Assembly (NCBI RefSeq): GCF_963259705.1
Contig: NC_081849.1
Coordinates: 50,874,093-50,938,092 of the forward strand
Source: Myotis daubentonii
Taxonomy: Eukaryota > Chordata > Mammalia > Chiroptera > Vespertilionidae
Direction of reading: 5' to 3'
DNA: 64,000 bases
Shown piece by piece: positions 10,961-21,313 of this stretch. Below the pieces are notes generated by a model. The model had not been told where the DNA came from. It ran no database searches and saw only the letters and a list, made by a program, of their open reading frames with translations. A program made the translations under genes and the position numbers. Position 1 is the stretch's first letter, and each line of letters starts with the position of its first letter.

Positions 10961-11875
10961 TAAATAGAAATTCTGATGTTTTCTTCCCTTGCTCCAATGG
11001 ATTGTCTTGCTGTATCCCCGAGGTACTCGTATCTGACACTGGAGACTAAGTCTAGAAAACTAAAAGAATTTCAAAGATTTTTTTCCTGCCTCCCTAAATT
11101 GATTCTTTTCTATAGTCTCCAGACTTCTTCAAGTGGTTATTTCTTTGTGCATGGTATCCTTGTTATGGCAATTCCCTTTGATTTCCTGATAACCAGACTG
11201 GATGTATACTGGTTCCTACATCCATATAGAAATCCAAGCCATTGCTAGGTTACTTGTTTTAAAACTTTTCTTTTAAGGGCTGGTTAATTAGGAGAGTACT
11301 TCTAGGAGGCTGACATTTATATTCTTTTGGAATATAGAATTTGAATGCTTTCACTGTTTTGTCTTTAAAAAAACAATCTCTGTTCTTTTCATCTTATATT
11401 CCCTATATTTATGAATAATTCTTTGAAATGGGAATATACATGTGCTGTAATGCTAGAAAGAAATAATTAAAAAATAATATAGACCAGGATTATTTAAGGA
11501 AACCCAGTGTATAGATTATGAACCTAGACTGAGATTAATTAAAACTGATTATTTCCAAAGGGAATTTTAAACATTAACAACATTTTTAGGATTAAACCCT
11601 TTCATTCTGTTTATTTTCTATAATTCAGTGTATAAAAATTTGATTCACGCAGCTTTTTAAATATTGTTTATTATAAAGTGAGGTGTATATACATCTTTGG
11701 ACATTTTTGACATGTTCTTATTGTTAAGAGATTCTAGTTAATAGATTCTGTATAAAGCAGTACTTGGACAATTGATGCTACCATATATTATTCCAATGTA
11801 ATAGAAAATTATGCATTTTTTGTTGGGGTTGGTTGGGTAGCTATAATCCTTTTAAAGAAAACATGTACCTTATGC
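10961..11875. other. AT-rich DNA, nothing recognised
   Basis: No exon or transposon I can name; two overlapping open frames of 74 and 90 codons near 10976-11248 have no recognisable domain. Confidence 0.4.
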
Positions 11876-11883
11876 ATTTAGGC

Positions 11884-12098
11884 CAGGGGTGGGCAAACTT
11901 TTTGACTCGAGGGCCACAATGGGTTCTTAAACTGGACCAGAGGGCCGGAACAAAAGAATGGATGGAGTGTTTGTGTGAACTAATATAAATTCAAAGTAAA
12001 CATCATTACATAAAAGGGTACGGTCTTTTTTTTTTTTTAGTTTTATTCATTTCAAACGGGCCGGATCTGGCCCGCGGGCCGTAGTTTGCCCACGGCTG
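11884..12098. mobile_element. hAT MITE with 8-bp TSD
   Basis: The terminal inverted repeats CAGGGGTGGGCAAACT and (inverted) AGTTTGCCCACGGCTG bound a 215-bp element. The 8-bp duplication ATTTAGGC is perfect (11876-11883 and 12099-12106). Inside are paired CG-rich blocks ('gagggccacaat', 'ctggcccgcgggccgtag') and a T-run. It has no transposase, so it is a deletion derivative moved by an autonomous hAT. Confidence 0.95.
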
Positions 12099-12187
12099 AT
12101 TTAGGCTATAATATATTCTATTTTGCTTTATACATTAATATATATTATATAAGTATGTGTTACATGTATACATATTATATAATATTT

Positions 12188-12249
12188 CTGTTACCTTATT
12201 TCAGCATTTATGAACTATACATTTATCAGAAAATTGTATTTTATTAAAT
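12188..12249. repeat. Flank shared with 9349-9417
   Basis: Second copy of the about 65-bp sequence found outside the Helitron at 9418, here outside a decayed Helitron 3' end that starts at 12250. The copy lacks about five bases near its left end. Confidence 0.75.
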
Positions 12250-12460
12250 AACTAAAGACCCAGTGCACAACATTTGTGCACTGGGGGGCAGAGGGGATCC
12301 CTCAGCCGGGCCTGTGCCCTTTTGCAGTCTGGGTGCCCTCAGGTGATGTCCAACTGACAGCTTAGGCTCACTCCCCTGTGGATATCCTTACTGCTGCCGC
12401 GGAGGTGGGCTGCTGCGCTCATCAGCCGTCAGCCCGGCTTTGCCTAAACGGCGCTCTTTA
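12250..12460 (-). mobile_element. Decayed Helitron 3' part, minus strand
   Basis: 'cagtgcacaacatttgtgcactg' is the terminal hairpin; CTAG has become CTAA. The inner DNA ('gggatccctcagccgggcctgtgccctttt', 'gatgtccaactgacagc') matches the subfamily at 9418 but has an internal deletion. No 5' end is present. Confidence 0.85.
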
Positions 12461-13710
12461 AGAATGATAAATAGCAAATCTAATCACAGGCATTTTGATG
12501 TTACTCAGAGAAGAAATTCATAATACATTTAAGTATGGCATATGGCAACATGCTTGAGGAAGTTAATATTTTATGACTCGTACATTTGCCTTACATGTCT
12601 TTGAAAATTGACTCCACGTGCCCCCCAGCACTGGAGAGTTCATAGTCGATGAGATAAAGGCAAGTGCCCTTTGAGCTACTCCTCCAGGAAGTCGCCAAAC
12701 AGGTCACAACAAACAATCGTAATTCTTTGAGTGTAAGATCTGTTTTATTCCCTCTGATACTGGGTACCTGGACTGGGAACGTGAGCTGCTGTCTTTAACA
12801 CCACTGCCCATCTGGAGGACGTGGGACAGGACAAGAGAGTTAGAATACCACAGAGCTCTCTGACAGACGCAGCTCTTTTTCTTGACTAAGAAAAAGAGCT
12901 GGTTGCTGCCAGCTTCCTGTTGGTGTCCAGAGTTCTGAAAAAGTTGGTTTTGCCAGTTTTTGCCAGTGCATTTGTTGCTTTTGTGGAGAATTGAACCATT
13001 GGAGTTCCCTACTTAACTGTTTTTGCTGACATCTGGTTCTAAGATTTTTAATGTTTGAGAATGATTTTATCCTGAGGACACTGGTAAAGGAGCGATGATA
13101 ACGACAAGGATATGTTGGATACTAAGGGAAGAGTATCCAAATGGAGCTGCACAGTAGGCAGTTGAAAATATGGGACTGTAGTGAAAGGCAGAGGTGTCAG
13201 GGTTTGAGGTCAGGCTTTGGATTTGGTAATGTTGAATCTCTGGAATTTAGAAAGAATAGCAAAGGGCTGCTGAGGCTTAGGTTTGAAGAATACAGTCATT
13301 GTTAAGAAACCTGTGAAGTTAGGGCAATATAACATTTTTTTTCTTCTTTTTCTAATGGGAGAATTATTTTTGGAATTTGGTGTTAAGTAACACATTCTGG
13401 TGCCAATTTCTTTGTCAGCTCTTAAAAAATACTGTATAGCCTGTGGGACTCTTACTTCACAATTAGCTGCTATTGGTTGGAATTGGAAGAAGGAATGATT
13501 ATAATAGCAGTGTTTCTCTGCTTAGTTTTTATCAGAAAATCACTAATTTGTACTGAAAGAAATAAAGACCTGGATACTCAGTGTCTTCTTTATTTTCTGT
13601 TACCTTTTTTTTTCACTTTGCGAGTTTCTCTCCCCTCCCCAAACTCAGGTAGCTTATTTCTAGTTTCCACCTTTTTCATCTTATGGCTCATAAACTAATT
13701 ATTAAATTCT
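12461..13710. other. Unannotated DNA
   Basis: The part 12600-12900 is less AT-rich and holds a short inverted stretch around 'cagctctttttcttgactaagaaaaagagctg' (12869-12900), which could fold into a hairpin. I see no exon and no transposon that I can name. Confidence 0.4.
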
Positions 13711-13929
13711 GCAGCACACCCAAAATTATATTTTTTGCCAATCTGACAAAAAAAGTGTATAATTTTGATTCATTCACCCTGAACGGCTATTGTTGTGTAG
13801 GCCATTGTAATTTTTTTTGTTTGACAATCAAAGGGAAAAGAGGTCAGTGCCCTTGACTAAATAGTTAGTGATTCATGTTTTAAAAATTCTTGGAGCACAC
13901 CTGTGTGGCATACCAGTTGAAAATCGCTG
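13711..13929. mobile_element. Old hAT-Charlie-like MITE, left end lost
   Basis: The right end 'ccagttgaaaatcgctg' is a hAT-type terminal repeat. 'gcagcacacccaaaat' at the left and 'ggagcacacctgtgtggc' at the right are the subterminal inverted match. The left terminus and any target duplication are not visible. Confidence 0.6.
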
Positions 13930-14885
13930 AACTAGAGCTTTAATCTCTGCTGAATCAACTTGAAAAATAATTTCTTCTCATTCTTCTTTCCCTTCCAGTC
14001 TTTACTTCTCTCTTATTTACCATTGTTTATTACAGGCCTGCAGGCATTTGAGAAAAGTCAATGAAATGACATTTATAAAAAATTTGAATGTACCTTGCCA
14101 ATTTCCAGGATAGAATACCAGAGGCTTTAATTATTGGGAACTGCCAGAAAAAATCCCATTAAATTAAAATATATATAGTTTATAAATATACTATAGACTG
14201 AATCATAACCTCGTGGGAATTTCAAAATAATTTCTCTCTAATGACTTACAGGTTACTTGTCTTTTAAAAATCAATTGATAATTAGACTGGAAAAGAAAGG
14301 ATATGATCATGAAAGTTTTAATTGCTCCCTAAGTGTATTTTACCAAAGTTTTAACTTTTTTTTTTAATTGGAAAAGGAAGGCACTGTACTACTATAGGCT
14401 GTGTTATTGAAAGTAGAAACACTAAAAGTATTTCCTGGGAATATTGGTTTAGATCATGTTAACAATTTGCCTACTATTGAACTATAGAGACTTTGAGGAA
14501 ATTCTATTTAAAGTTGGATATTCAATTTTGTGAATATCTATTCTTTAAAACATTCCTGTTCTATTGTATGAGGACATAGTATAAAACTTATTATCTGTAT
14601 GCACGGGAGATTATGTGCATGCCTTGAAAGCTGGTCTCATCATAAGGCTAGGACTAACCCAGTGAAATGGGGAAACCTGTTAGAGATATGGGTGCATGAA
14701 CCCTGTGGAGTGCAGCATCCCTGCTTTTCTGCATGTCCTTAATGTCTTAAGATAACTTTACAAAACTGGGCAATGAGAAAGGTGAGAATGAGAGCATGCT
14801 GGTAGGGTTCCTCTTTACTCTGTAGACAGCATTAGAGACAGGTCCAGCCTACACAGTCACTGTCTCATTCTTCTTGGAACCTGTA
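13930..14885. other. AT-rich DNA, nothing recognised
   Basis: No exon or nameable repeat. The part 14630-14880 is somewhat less AT-rich and may be an extension of the repeat at 14886. Confidence 0.4.
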
Positions 14886-15030
14886 GTGACTAAGATTTTT
14901 AGTTGCTACAGTAGTTCTGTTCTTAACTTGCTTGAAACTGTAGTCTAGTCAGTCAGACCACCTTGGGAAAAGGGCCCTAAGGTGCAGTTCAGCTGAGGGG
15001 CCTGTATGTCTCATTATTATGAGAATTGAA
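14886..15030 (-). repeat. Unidentified repeat, arm A of inverted pair
   Basis: The reverse complement of this segment matches 17462-17646. Shared blocks include 'gtagcaactaaaaatcttag', 'agactacagttt', 'aaggtggtctga' and 'gacatacaggc'. Arm B has about 35 extra bases in the middle. Strand is assigned relative to arm B. I could not place it in a known family. Confidence 0.75.
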
Positions 15031-15535
15031 AGTTGTTTGTTATGGAAATCAATACTTTTTACACTTTATTGAGAATTTATAGTTAAATTATATTTATGAT
15101 CGATCCCTTTAAAGATAGGTTCCTAATTCTGTTTGAGAAGTTATTTTATTTAGAAAGAATAAATATGACTGTATATGAAGTGGCAAATTTGTTTTGCAAA
15201 ATGGAATTATTTTTCTTAAGCTGATTTTACTACAGTATGGTAAAATATTTATGAGAAATAAGCCAGAGCTTATAGTTGGGATTGAGATCTGCTATGTGGG
15301 CAGCTACATTATAAATGATCAGAAATTATATTTTCATAGTTTTCATTTTGAGTTGTTTTAGGGATTGGCCATCACGGATATGGGTCCAGTTTTTCTTTAT
15401 TTTGATTAAAGTCTAGAATTTTTTCTTATCCTCTTTGTTTCTAGTAAATCTAGGCCTATGTGTTTATGCCCATAAATTTCCCAGAAACTTTACTGTGCTA
15501 AATATGGTATGTATAAAATGGTATATACTATAGAA
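15031..15535. other. AT-rich DNA, nothing recognised
   Basis: No gene or nameable repeat up to the Helitron insertion site; the base before the Helitron is A, as expected. Confidence 0.4.
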
Positions 15536-15609
15536 TCCTATCTAATAAAAGACAAACAGGGTAATTGACTGTACCTTCGCTACACTTCCCATTGGCTAAA
15601 CTGGGCGAT

Positions 15610-15673
15610 ATGCAAATTAACTGCCAAGAAAGATGGTGGTTAACCGCCAACAAGGATGGCGGTTAATTTGCAT
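15610..15673 (+). promoter_or_regulatory. Facing octamer motifs and YY1-like site in Helitron
   Basis: ATGCAAAT (15610-15617) and ATTTGCAT (15666-15673) face each other and enclose two GATGG-type blocks (agatggtggtt and ggatggcggtt) of the YY1 type. It is the same arrangement as at 5734-5797 and 21839-21902. Confidence 0.45.
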
Positions 15674-15966
15674 ACATAGGCACAATGATGGGAGGCTAAA
15701 GGGGAAGGACGGAAGAACGGTGATCGGAAACCCAGGCGGCAGGCAAGAGCCGGGGCCAGGAGAACCGGGGCCACCTTTGCCCGCCCCCCCAGCCGGTGAT
15801 CACGACCGGAAAGCCGGGCCGCAGGCAAGGCGGCACCTCCAGGACCCAGGAGCCGCCTTGCCTGTGGCCCGTGATCCTGATTGCGAAAGTCAAGGCATAC
15901 CTAAGGATTTTTTGTACATGTCCCACAGTCTAGAAGCAGAGTCAGAATCAAGAAGTGGAGTCTTAC

Positions 15967-16029
15967 CTCAGCGCTGGGGTGTTTAAAAGTATCTAAAAAT
16001 AGCAGTTCCATTGTGGAGTCCACCACCAT
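15967..16029 (-). CDS. VIRMA: VIRMA exon 1 coding part (captured copy)
   Basis: The 63-nt open segment starts at the ATG whose context is GCAAAC-ATG and ends phase 0 at a good donor (gtaaga). An upstream in-frame ATG (MPPVGAN..) arises from decay of the UTR. If a promoter was captured with it, transcription would run leftward, out through the Helitron 5' end. Expression is unknown. Confidence 0.7.
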
Positions 16030-16435
16030 GTTTGCCCCGACGGGAGGCATGCTGAGGACTTCCAGGGCAGGCCTATAACCTCCAGGCGGCGACAGCAGCT
16101 CTGGAGAGGGAAAAACTGCAGCACTTCCTGTGTCCGAGGTGCTAGCACCGCAAATCTTGGCCTATCTCCAGCACAGCAGAGAAAGGCTGAGAGAGGAGAG
16201 GTGGGTACGGTGGCTCCAGTGGTCCAAATCCTGTCATTGTCTGTGTTACCTAGCCTCGGCGCCCTCCAGAGCAGCCTCAGTGCCAGTGCAGAGGAGGCTT
16301 TGGAGAGGGTGGTGGTGAGGAGAATGCTTCTGACTCTGCATACCCAGTGAAACTGCTGCCAGGAGCCTTTCTAGGACTGGCAGGAAAACGCGGCAATGAG
16401 GGAAGAATAATGTCTCAAAATGAAGAGGTTGGTTT

Positions 16436-16505
16436 TTTTTTTTCTCATCAGCAAAATGTGAATATTACCTAACCCACAGACTTTGCAAGAATTAACTGAA
16501 ATAAA
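16436..16505 (+). repeat. MIR fragment within captured DNA
   Basis: 'tctcatcagcaaaatgtgaatatt', 'acctaacccacagac' and 'gcaagaattaactgaaataa' follow the MIR core in sense order. MIRs are far older than HeliBats, so this supports the view that the segment is ordinary genomic DNA picked up by the Helitron. Confidence 0.6.
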
Positions 16506-16523
16506 ATTCCAGAAATCATATAA

Positions 16524-16742
16524 TGGCTGGGCTGAAGTAGATAGGTTGGTTGAGCATGAGCACGGTCCTGTGCATGGAAAGGTTGCAGGTTCGATTCTAG
16601 GTCAGGGCACATACCTGGGTTTCAAGTTGAATCCCTGGTCGGGGCTCCTAAGGAAGGCAACTGCAGGGGTGTTTCTTACATTGATGTTTCTCTCTCTCTG
16701 TCCCTCTCCCTTCCACTCTCTCTAAAAGTCAATGGAAAAATG
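16524..16742 (+). repeat. Ves SINE inside Helitron
   Basis: Sense Ves with head 'ggctgaagtagataggttgg', B-box side 'ggttcgattctaggtcaggg', 'tgatgtttctctctctctg' and tail 'aaaagtcaatggaaaaa'. It is more diverged than most Ves copies here. Confidence 0.88.
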
Positions 16743-16799
16743 AACTAATGCCATATCTACAAATGTGGATAATCCAAAAAAAAAAAAAAGGGGGGGGGG

Positions 16800-17000
16800 C
16801 CTAACTGGTTTGGCTCAGTGGATAGATCATCAGCCTGCAGACTGAAGGGTCCCGGGTTTGATTCCGGTCAAGGGCATGTACCTTGGTTGCAGGCACATCC
16901 CCAGTTGGGGGTGTGCAGGAGGCAGCTGATCGATGTGTCTCTCTCATTAATGTTCCTAACTCTCTATCCCTCTCCCTTCCTTTCCATTAAAAAAAAATTG
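16800..17000 (+). repeat. Ves SINE inside Helitron
   Basis: Sense Ves: 'cctaactggtttggctcagtgg', 'actgaagggtcccgggtttg', 'gtgcaggaggcagctgatcg' and an A-rich tail. It follows an A-run and a run of ten G (16791-16799) that separate it from the previous Ves. Confidence 0.92.
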
Positions 17001-17461
17001 ATATATTTAGAAAAAAAAAACACGGGTAAAAGAGGTTGAATATGTACTGTATAATTTAAAGTATGTAAAAAAAATATAACTTTTTAGGGGCATATATGTT
17101 ATCTCTACTAAAAAAAGGAAATCTTTCGGACATACATCCAGACATCCTTCTGGACAGAGCCACTGTGTTGGGGGCCAAGGCAGAATCTGTTACAGGCGAT
17201 CAGACTGGCAGGGGAGGGCACTTAGGGGCAATCCAGCTGGCAGGGCAGCAGTTGGGGTGATCAGGCCGGCAGACAGAGGTGCTTAGAGGTGATCAGGCAG
17301 GCAGAAATGTTAGGGGCATTCAAGCAGGTAAGCAGGTGAGCTGTTAGGAGCCAGCAGTCCCGGATTGCGAGAGGGGTCCCAGATTGGAGATGGTGCAGGC
17401 CGGGCTGAGGGACTCCTCCCGTGCATGAATTTCGTGCACAAGGCCCCTAGTAATTTTCATA

Positions 17462-17646
17462 ATAAACAATTCTCAATCATCACAATAATGAAGAGACATA
17501 CAGGCCATATATGGTTAAATTTGGTGAATACTCCACTCAGCTGATCTTGACCTTAGGATCATTTTCCAAAGGTGGTCTGAGAATTGACCAGACTACAGTT
17601 TTAAGCAAGTTGAGATCAGAATCATTGTAGCAACTAAAAATCTTAG
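17462..17646 (+). repeat. Unidentified repeat, arm B of inverted pair
   Basis: Inverted match to 14886-15030 at roughly 80% by eye. It begins about a dozen bases after the end of the VIRMA-carrying Helitron. Confidence 0.75.
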
Positions 17647-18629
17647 TTTTAATTCTCAGGTTGATAATGAATTATAGGTCGATTATTTTCATCCTGAGGT
17701 CATATTGAATACATTAAATTTCCATTTTAACATAATGAGTAAAGATTTTATTGAGAAAGTAACCCTTCTCCAACCCTTTTAGACCATCTAAAAATGTTAA
17801 TATTTCTGTTTTTTTTTAAAGTTTTAAATATAAGATATACCAAAGTTGAATAAAATTATATAAAATCTTGCAAAGACATGAATCTTTGTAGTCACTTTAA
17901 TAAACTATAAATTATGATTACTCCATTGAAATTTACTTTGGTACTAAGCTCCATTTAACTATATTGCTTTCTTCTCCAACACACATTCAGTTGATTTTAG
18001 TAATGTTCCAGGGCCCATGTTAGCTTTTTATCTTTACAATGGGAATTGACTTTTGCAGATACTTACTAGTGTGAAGTATTTAACACACTTTATATGTGAC
18101 ATTAAAACATTTGTGTTTTATTTGAATCCTTTATTCTGTCTTTCTGGGCTATTATAGAGTTATTTAATCTTAAATTAAAAATAATCATAAGTTTTGTTTT
18201 ATTGGCATTTATAGATGTGCTACAGAACACATTGTATGGCTTTTTTTTTTTTTTTTTTTTGGTTGTAAGAATTGAGAGAGATGAGACAAAGCAGTCAAAA
18301 GTATGTGATATTGTCAGTACACCCAGGTTTTTATGATATAGTAGTTGCTCCTATTTGTTACAATTTTTATTTGGTGAAAAGGGCTTCAGGGCATCCTTTC
18401 CTTATTATTTTTCATTAAACACTTAAAATATTTCAAATTTATTATTAAACACCTCTCAGTTCCTGGATATTAGAGGGCTGAATAAAGAGCAGTGTTTAGA
18501 ATAATTGGTCCCTTCTCCCCAGGTAGTTACGTTAAGCAAAACTGATCTTTTGCATGGGCTGAGCACTAACATATATGTTTGGACCTTGTGAAGGAAGGAG
18601 TCAGGAAAAGTGAACGTCGAACATTATAG
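17647..18629. other. AT-rich DNA, nothing recognised
   Basis: Only a T-run (18241-18261) and short ORFs. No exon or nameable transposon. Confidence 0.4.
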
Positions 18630-18768
18630 TAGTGGTTCTCAAACTTCTGGGGATCTCAGACTCATCTGGAGGACTTTTCAAAACACAGTAGTTTCTGATT
18701 CTGTAGATCTGGGATCAACCTGAGAATGTACATATTTAACAATTCCCAGATGCTGCTGATGCTGGCTG
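18630..18768 (+). mobile_element. MER5A hAT MITE
   Basis: 'agtggttctcaaacttctgg', 'catctggaggactttt', 'gtttctgattctgtagatctggg' and 'cccagatgctgctgatgctg' follow MER5A in order. The right terminus is lost. Confidence 0.88.
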
Positions 18769-19120
18769 TTTTCGAGACTTAAGACAGAGATAAGGCTGAC
18801 AGGAAAATCAGAAGGAAGACTTCACCTAAGAAAATACAGGCAGATGAGAAATCTAAGAAGCAATTAGGGAATAAGGTCTCATTCAGGAACACCTGCACTA
18901 CCTGCCAGAAAGACAATCATTAAACATCCTTTTTACTTTTCAAAGTTTTAAGTTTACATGATTTTAGGAGTCAAGTAATACCAAAACGTTTACATTAATA
19001 AGTCATCATTCTATCACATTCTTCCTCATTTCTGCATTCGTGTTTTCCAGAGACAGTCACTTATAATTCTTTAGTTTTAAATCACATGACCAGATGTTCA
19101 GCTGATCTTACACACAAAAT
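18769..19120. other. Unannotated DNA
   Basis: No gene or repeat seen that I can name. Confidence 0.4.
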
Positions 19121-19130
19121 GCCTTTTTTA

Positions 19131-19344
19131 AAAAAATACGTTTTATTGATTTTTTTACAGACAGGAGGGGAGAGGGATAGAGAGTTAGAAACATCAGTGA
19201 GAAAGAAACATCAATCAGCTGCCTCCTGCACACCTCCTACTGGGGATGTGCCTGCAACCAAGGTACATGCCCTTGACTGGAATCGAACCTGGGACCCTTC
19301 AGTCTGCAGGCCGACGCTGTATCCAGTGAGCCAAACTAGTTAGG
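19131..19344 (-). repeat. Ves SINE, minus strand, with TSD
   Basis: Complete antisense Ves ending 'gagccaaactagttaggg'. The short duplication gccttttta flanks it (19121-19129 and 19345-19353). Confidence 0.94.
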
Positions 19345-19353
19345 GCCTTTTTA

Positions 19354-19913
19354 ATAGATGCATATTACCTATAAAGAAAAATAAATCTGTAAGCCTCTGG
19401 TTGAAGTACAGAAAAGGGAAAGCATAATATTGCTATCTAATATGCAGATAAGTAGAATTGCATAAATCATTTTGATATAATATTTATAAAATATCACTGA
19501 TTTTGACCTTACCCAATTTTCTGTCTAGTATTATTTTTTTAAAATGTGAATCTCAAAATATAAAGGGTTTTTATAGCTGCAGTTTCATACTTAGTCTCCC
19601 TATCTCCCTTAAATAAACAAGGCATGTGGCCCGTTGGCCGCGAGTTTGACATGCTTGCTGTAAAGTTTTAGATTGGTAAACAACAAAAATGAGGGCATTT
19701 CAGGTGGAGAGAATAGCTGGAGTAGAAGTTTAGTCAGGATACAGAGATGGATCTAATAAGAAAGGGGATTTGGGACTTCACTCATTGATTGATTGTTCAT
19801 TGTATATCATGTGACTAAAACACCTTTCCTGCCACATAGCTTTAGATCTAATGGCTGTGATGAATATATAAGTAAAAAATTAATAAAACTGTGGTAAATG
19901 TCAGAGTAGAGTT

Positions 19914-19914
<1 letters not shown>
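19354..19914. repeat. AT-rich DNA with a possible hAT remnant
   Basis: 'catgtggcccgttggccgcgag' followed by 'tttgacatgcttg' (19620-19657) looks like the right end of a hAT-type element. No left end is present. The rest of the stretch shows nothing. Confidence 0.35.
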
Positions 19915-20010
<96 letters not shown>

Positions 20011-20018
20011 AGAGAGAG
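19915..20018. repeat. (TA)n-(GA)n compound microsatellite
   Basis: About 21 TA units run directly into about 25 or more GA units with a few interruptions. The TA part is self-complementary and the GA part is a purine tract. Length is likely to vary and assembly may be unreliable. Confidence 0.97.
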
Positions 20019-21229
20019 ATACTTGATAAATTTAAATAGAAAATAATGCTGGCTTACCTGGGGCTGGTTGATAGAATTTAAATTTGATTCAGTGGGAAAT
20101 AGGACACCATTGTGGTTTCTAACATAAGAGAATGACTAAATGATAATGTCATTGTTTCTGGTACAGAGGCAAGGTAATAATTATCTCGCCTCAATTAAAG
20201 GTGTGTTGGTTCATGGTTCTTTTATAAAGCTAGGACAGTTATACCACTGGTCATCTTGATTATTTGAGTTGTTCACAGTGAATGACAGTAATGTTTTAGA
20301 GTGAAACCAATTTTGGGGCCAGAGGGGGGACAGACTAACATAATTTCTCATAATTAGCTATATATTGAAGCGATATTTTATCTATATAAACAATTATATA
20401 GTGAACTTAAACTATAGGAAAAGTGGTAAAATAAATATATTAGTGAATATAGTTTAAATGATGTATTATGCATGGCTATGAGGATATTCTTAACGGAAAA
20501 CAGTAGTTTGGAGTTCTTTGACCAGTGATGGATTTGGCATTGTGTTTCCTATGTCTTTTACTTTTTTTTTTTTTTATCATGATGCTCTATAAAATAATTT
20601 TTCCCTCTTCCTGTTTCTTTTTTAAAACCTAAGAGTAAATATCCAAAGTTCACTTTTTATATGTTTAATCATAGTTTCCTGTAGTGATTGAGTTACTTTT
20701 TCTTTGGTTTGGTTATAGATATATTGTTCCTGGGTAACTCATGAATATTGTTGTATGATAATGTTACACTCTCTCATTTGATTCATTAGAATAATATTTA
20801 AATGCAGAAAATAACTTTTAAGACAGTGTATTTTAATTTTCTCTTAAAATTTGTCTTTTAGAAACAAAGCAGTATTTAATGTAATAATAGCTGGCTTAGG
20901 ATCATGGCACATAACCACAATTGAAATGTAAAATTACTTTCAATTTCATGTGTGATTTTAAAAAATACATTATTTAATTTGATATAGTAACTCACTTGAT
21001 CTTGTAGCAGATCGCATTGGAGAGTGTCTGAAAATTGTAGATTGTTACACTGTTTTTGATGAAGGCCAGAATGTAAATTAGGAATTAGTTAGAAAACATA
21101 CTGCTCATTTTATTTTCTTGATAACATCCTGAAGATTTTCTAAAAAGATTTCAAAGTATAATTTGAATGCATCATGTTCTCAAGTTAGTTAATATAATTA
21201 TTTCTCCTTTTTTCATTATGGAATGCAAA
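20019..21229. other. AT-rich DNA, nothing recognised
   Basis: No exon or nameable transposon; only short open frames. Confidence 0.4.
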
Positions 21230-21313
21230 GCTTTTTAAAATTAAAGTATAGTTGACATACGATATTATATTAGTTTCAGTTGTACAACATAGTGATTAGA
21301 TATTTATATACTA
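21230..21313 (-). repeat. L1M 3' end, antisense (left part)
   Basis: 'attaaagtatagttgacatac', 'tattagtttcagttgtacaac' and 'gattagatatttatatac' are the classic antisense start of an L1M 3' UTR. The element resumes at 22817 after two Helitrons. Confidence 0.85.

Larger units (their letters stand above)
15890..16520 (-). pseudogene. VIRMA: Captured 5' region of VIRMA inside Helitron
   Basis: Read on the minus strand, this segment gives a CpG-containing upstream region, a 5' UTR, and an ATG at 16029. The 21 codons (16029-15967) end in MELLFLDTFKHPSAE, followed at once by the donor GAG|gtaaga (15966-15961) and intron-like sequence to about 15890. From memory, the same peptide begins VIRMA (KIAA1429), the large scaffold of the nuclear m6A methyltransferase complex. 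Residues 2 and 6 differ (V for A, T for A), as expected from C-to-T or G-to-A decay at GCG codons. The frame is intact but only 21 codons long, against about 1800 residues in VIRMA, so this is a fragment and not a functional gene. The edges of the captured DNA are approximate. Confidence 0.85.
15536..17450 (+). mobile_element. HeliBat-type Helitron with captured VIRMA first exon
   Basis: Both ends are intact: TCCTATCTAATAAAAGAC at the start after host A, and hairpin GTGCATGAATTTCGTGCAC (17421-17439) with CCCCTAG at the end before host T. The 5' part to about 15890 is shared with the Helitron at 21767. The 3' part from about 17085 is also Helitron. Between them lie a non-Helitron segment (15890-16520) holding the antisense start of VIRMA and an old MIR piece, then two Ves SINEs. 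No Rep/helicase is present, so the element is non-autonomous. At 1.9 kb it is the longest Helitron in the window because of capture plus SINE insertions. Confidence 0.93.
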
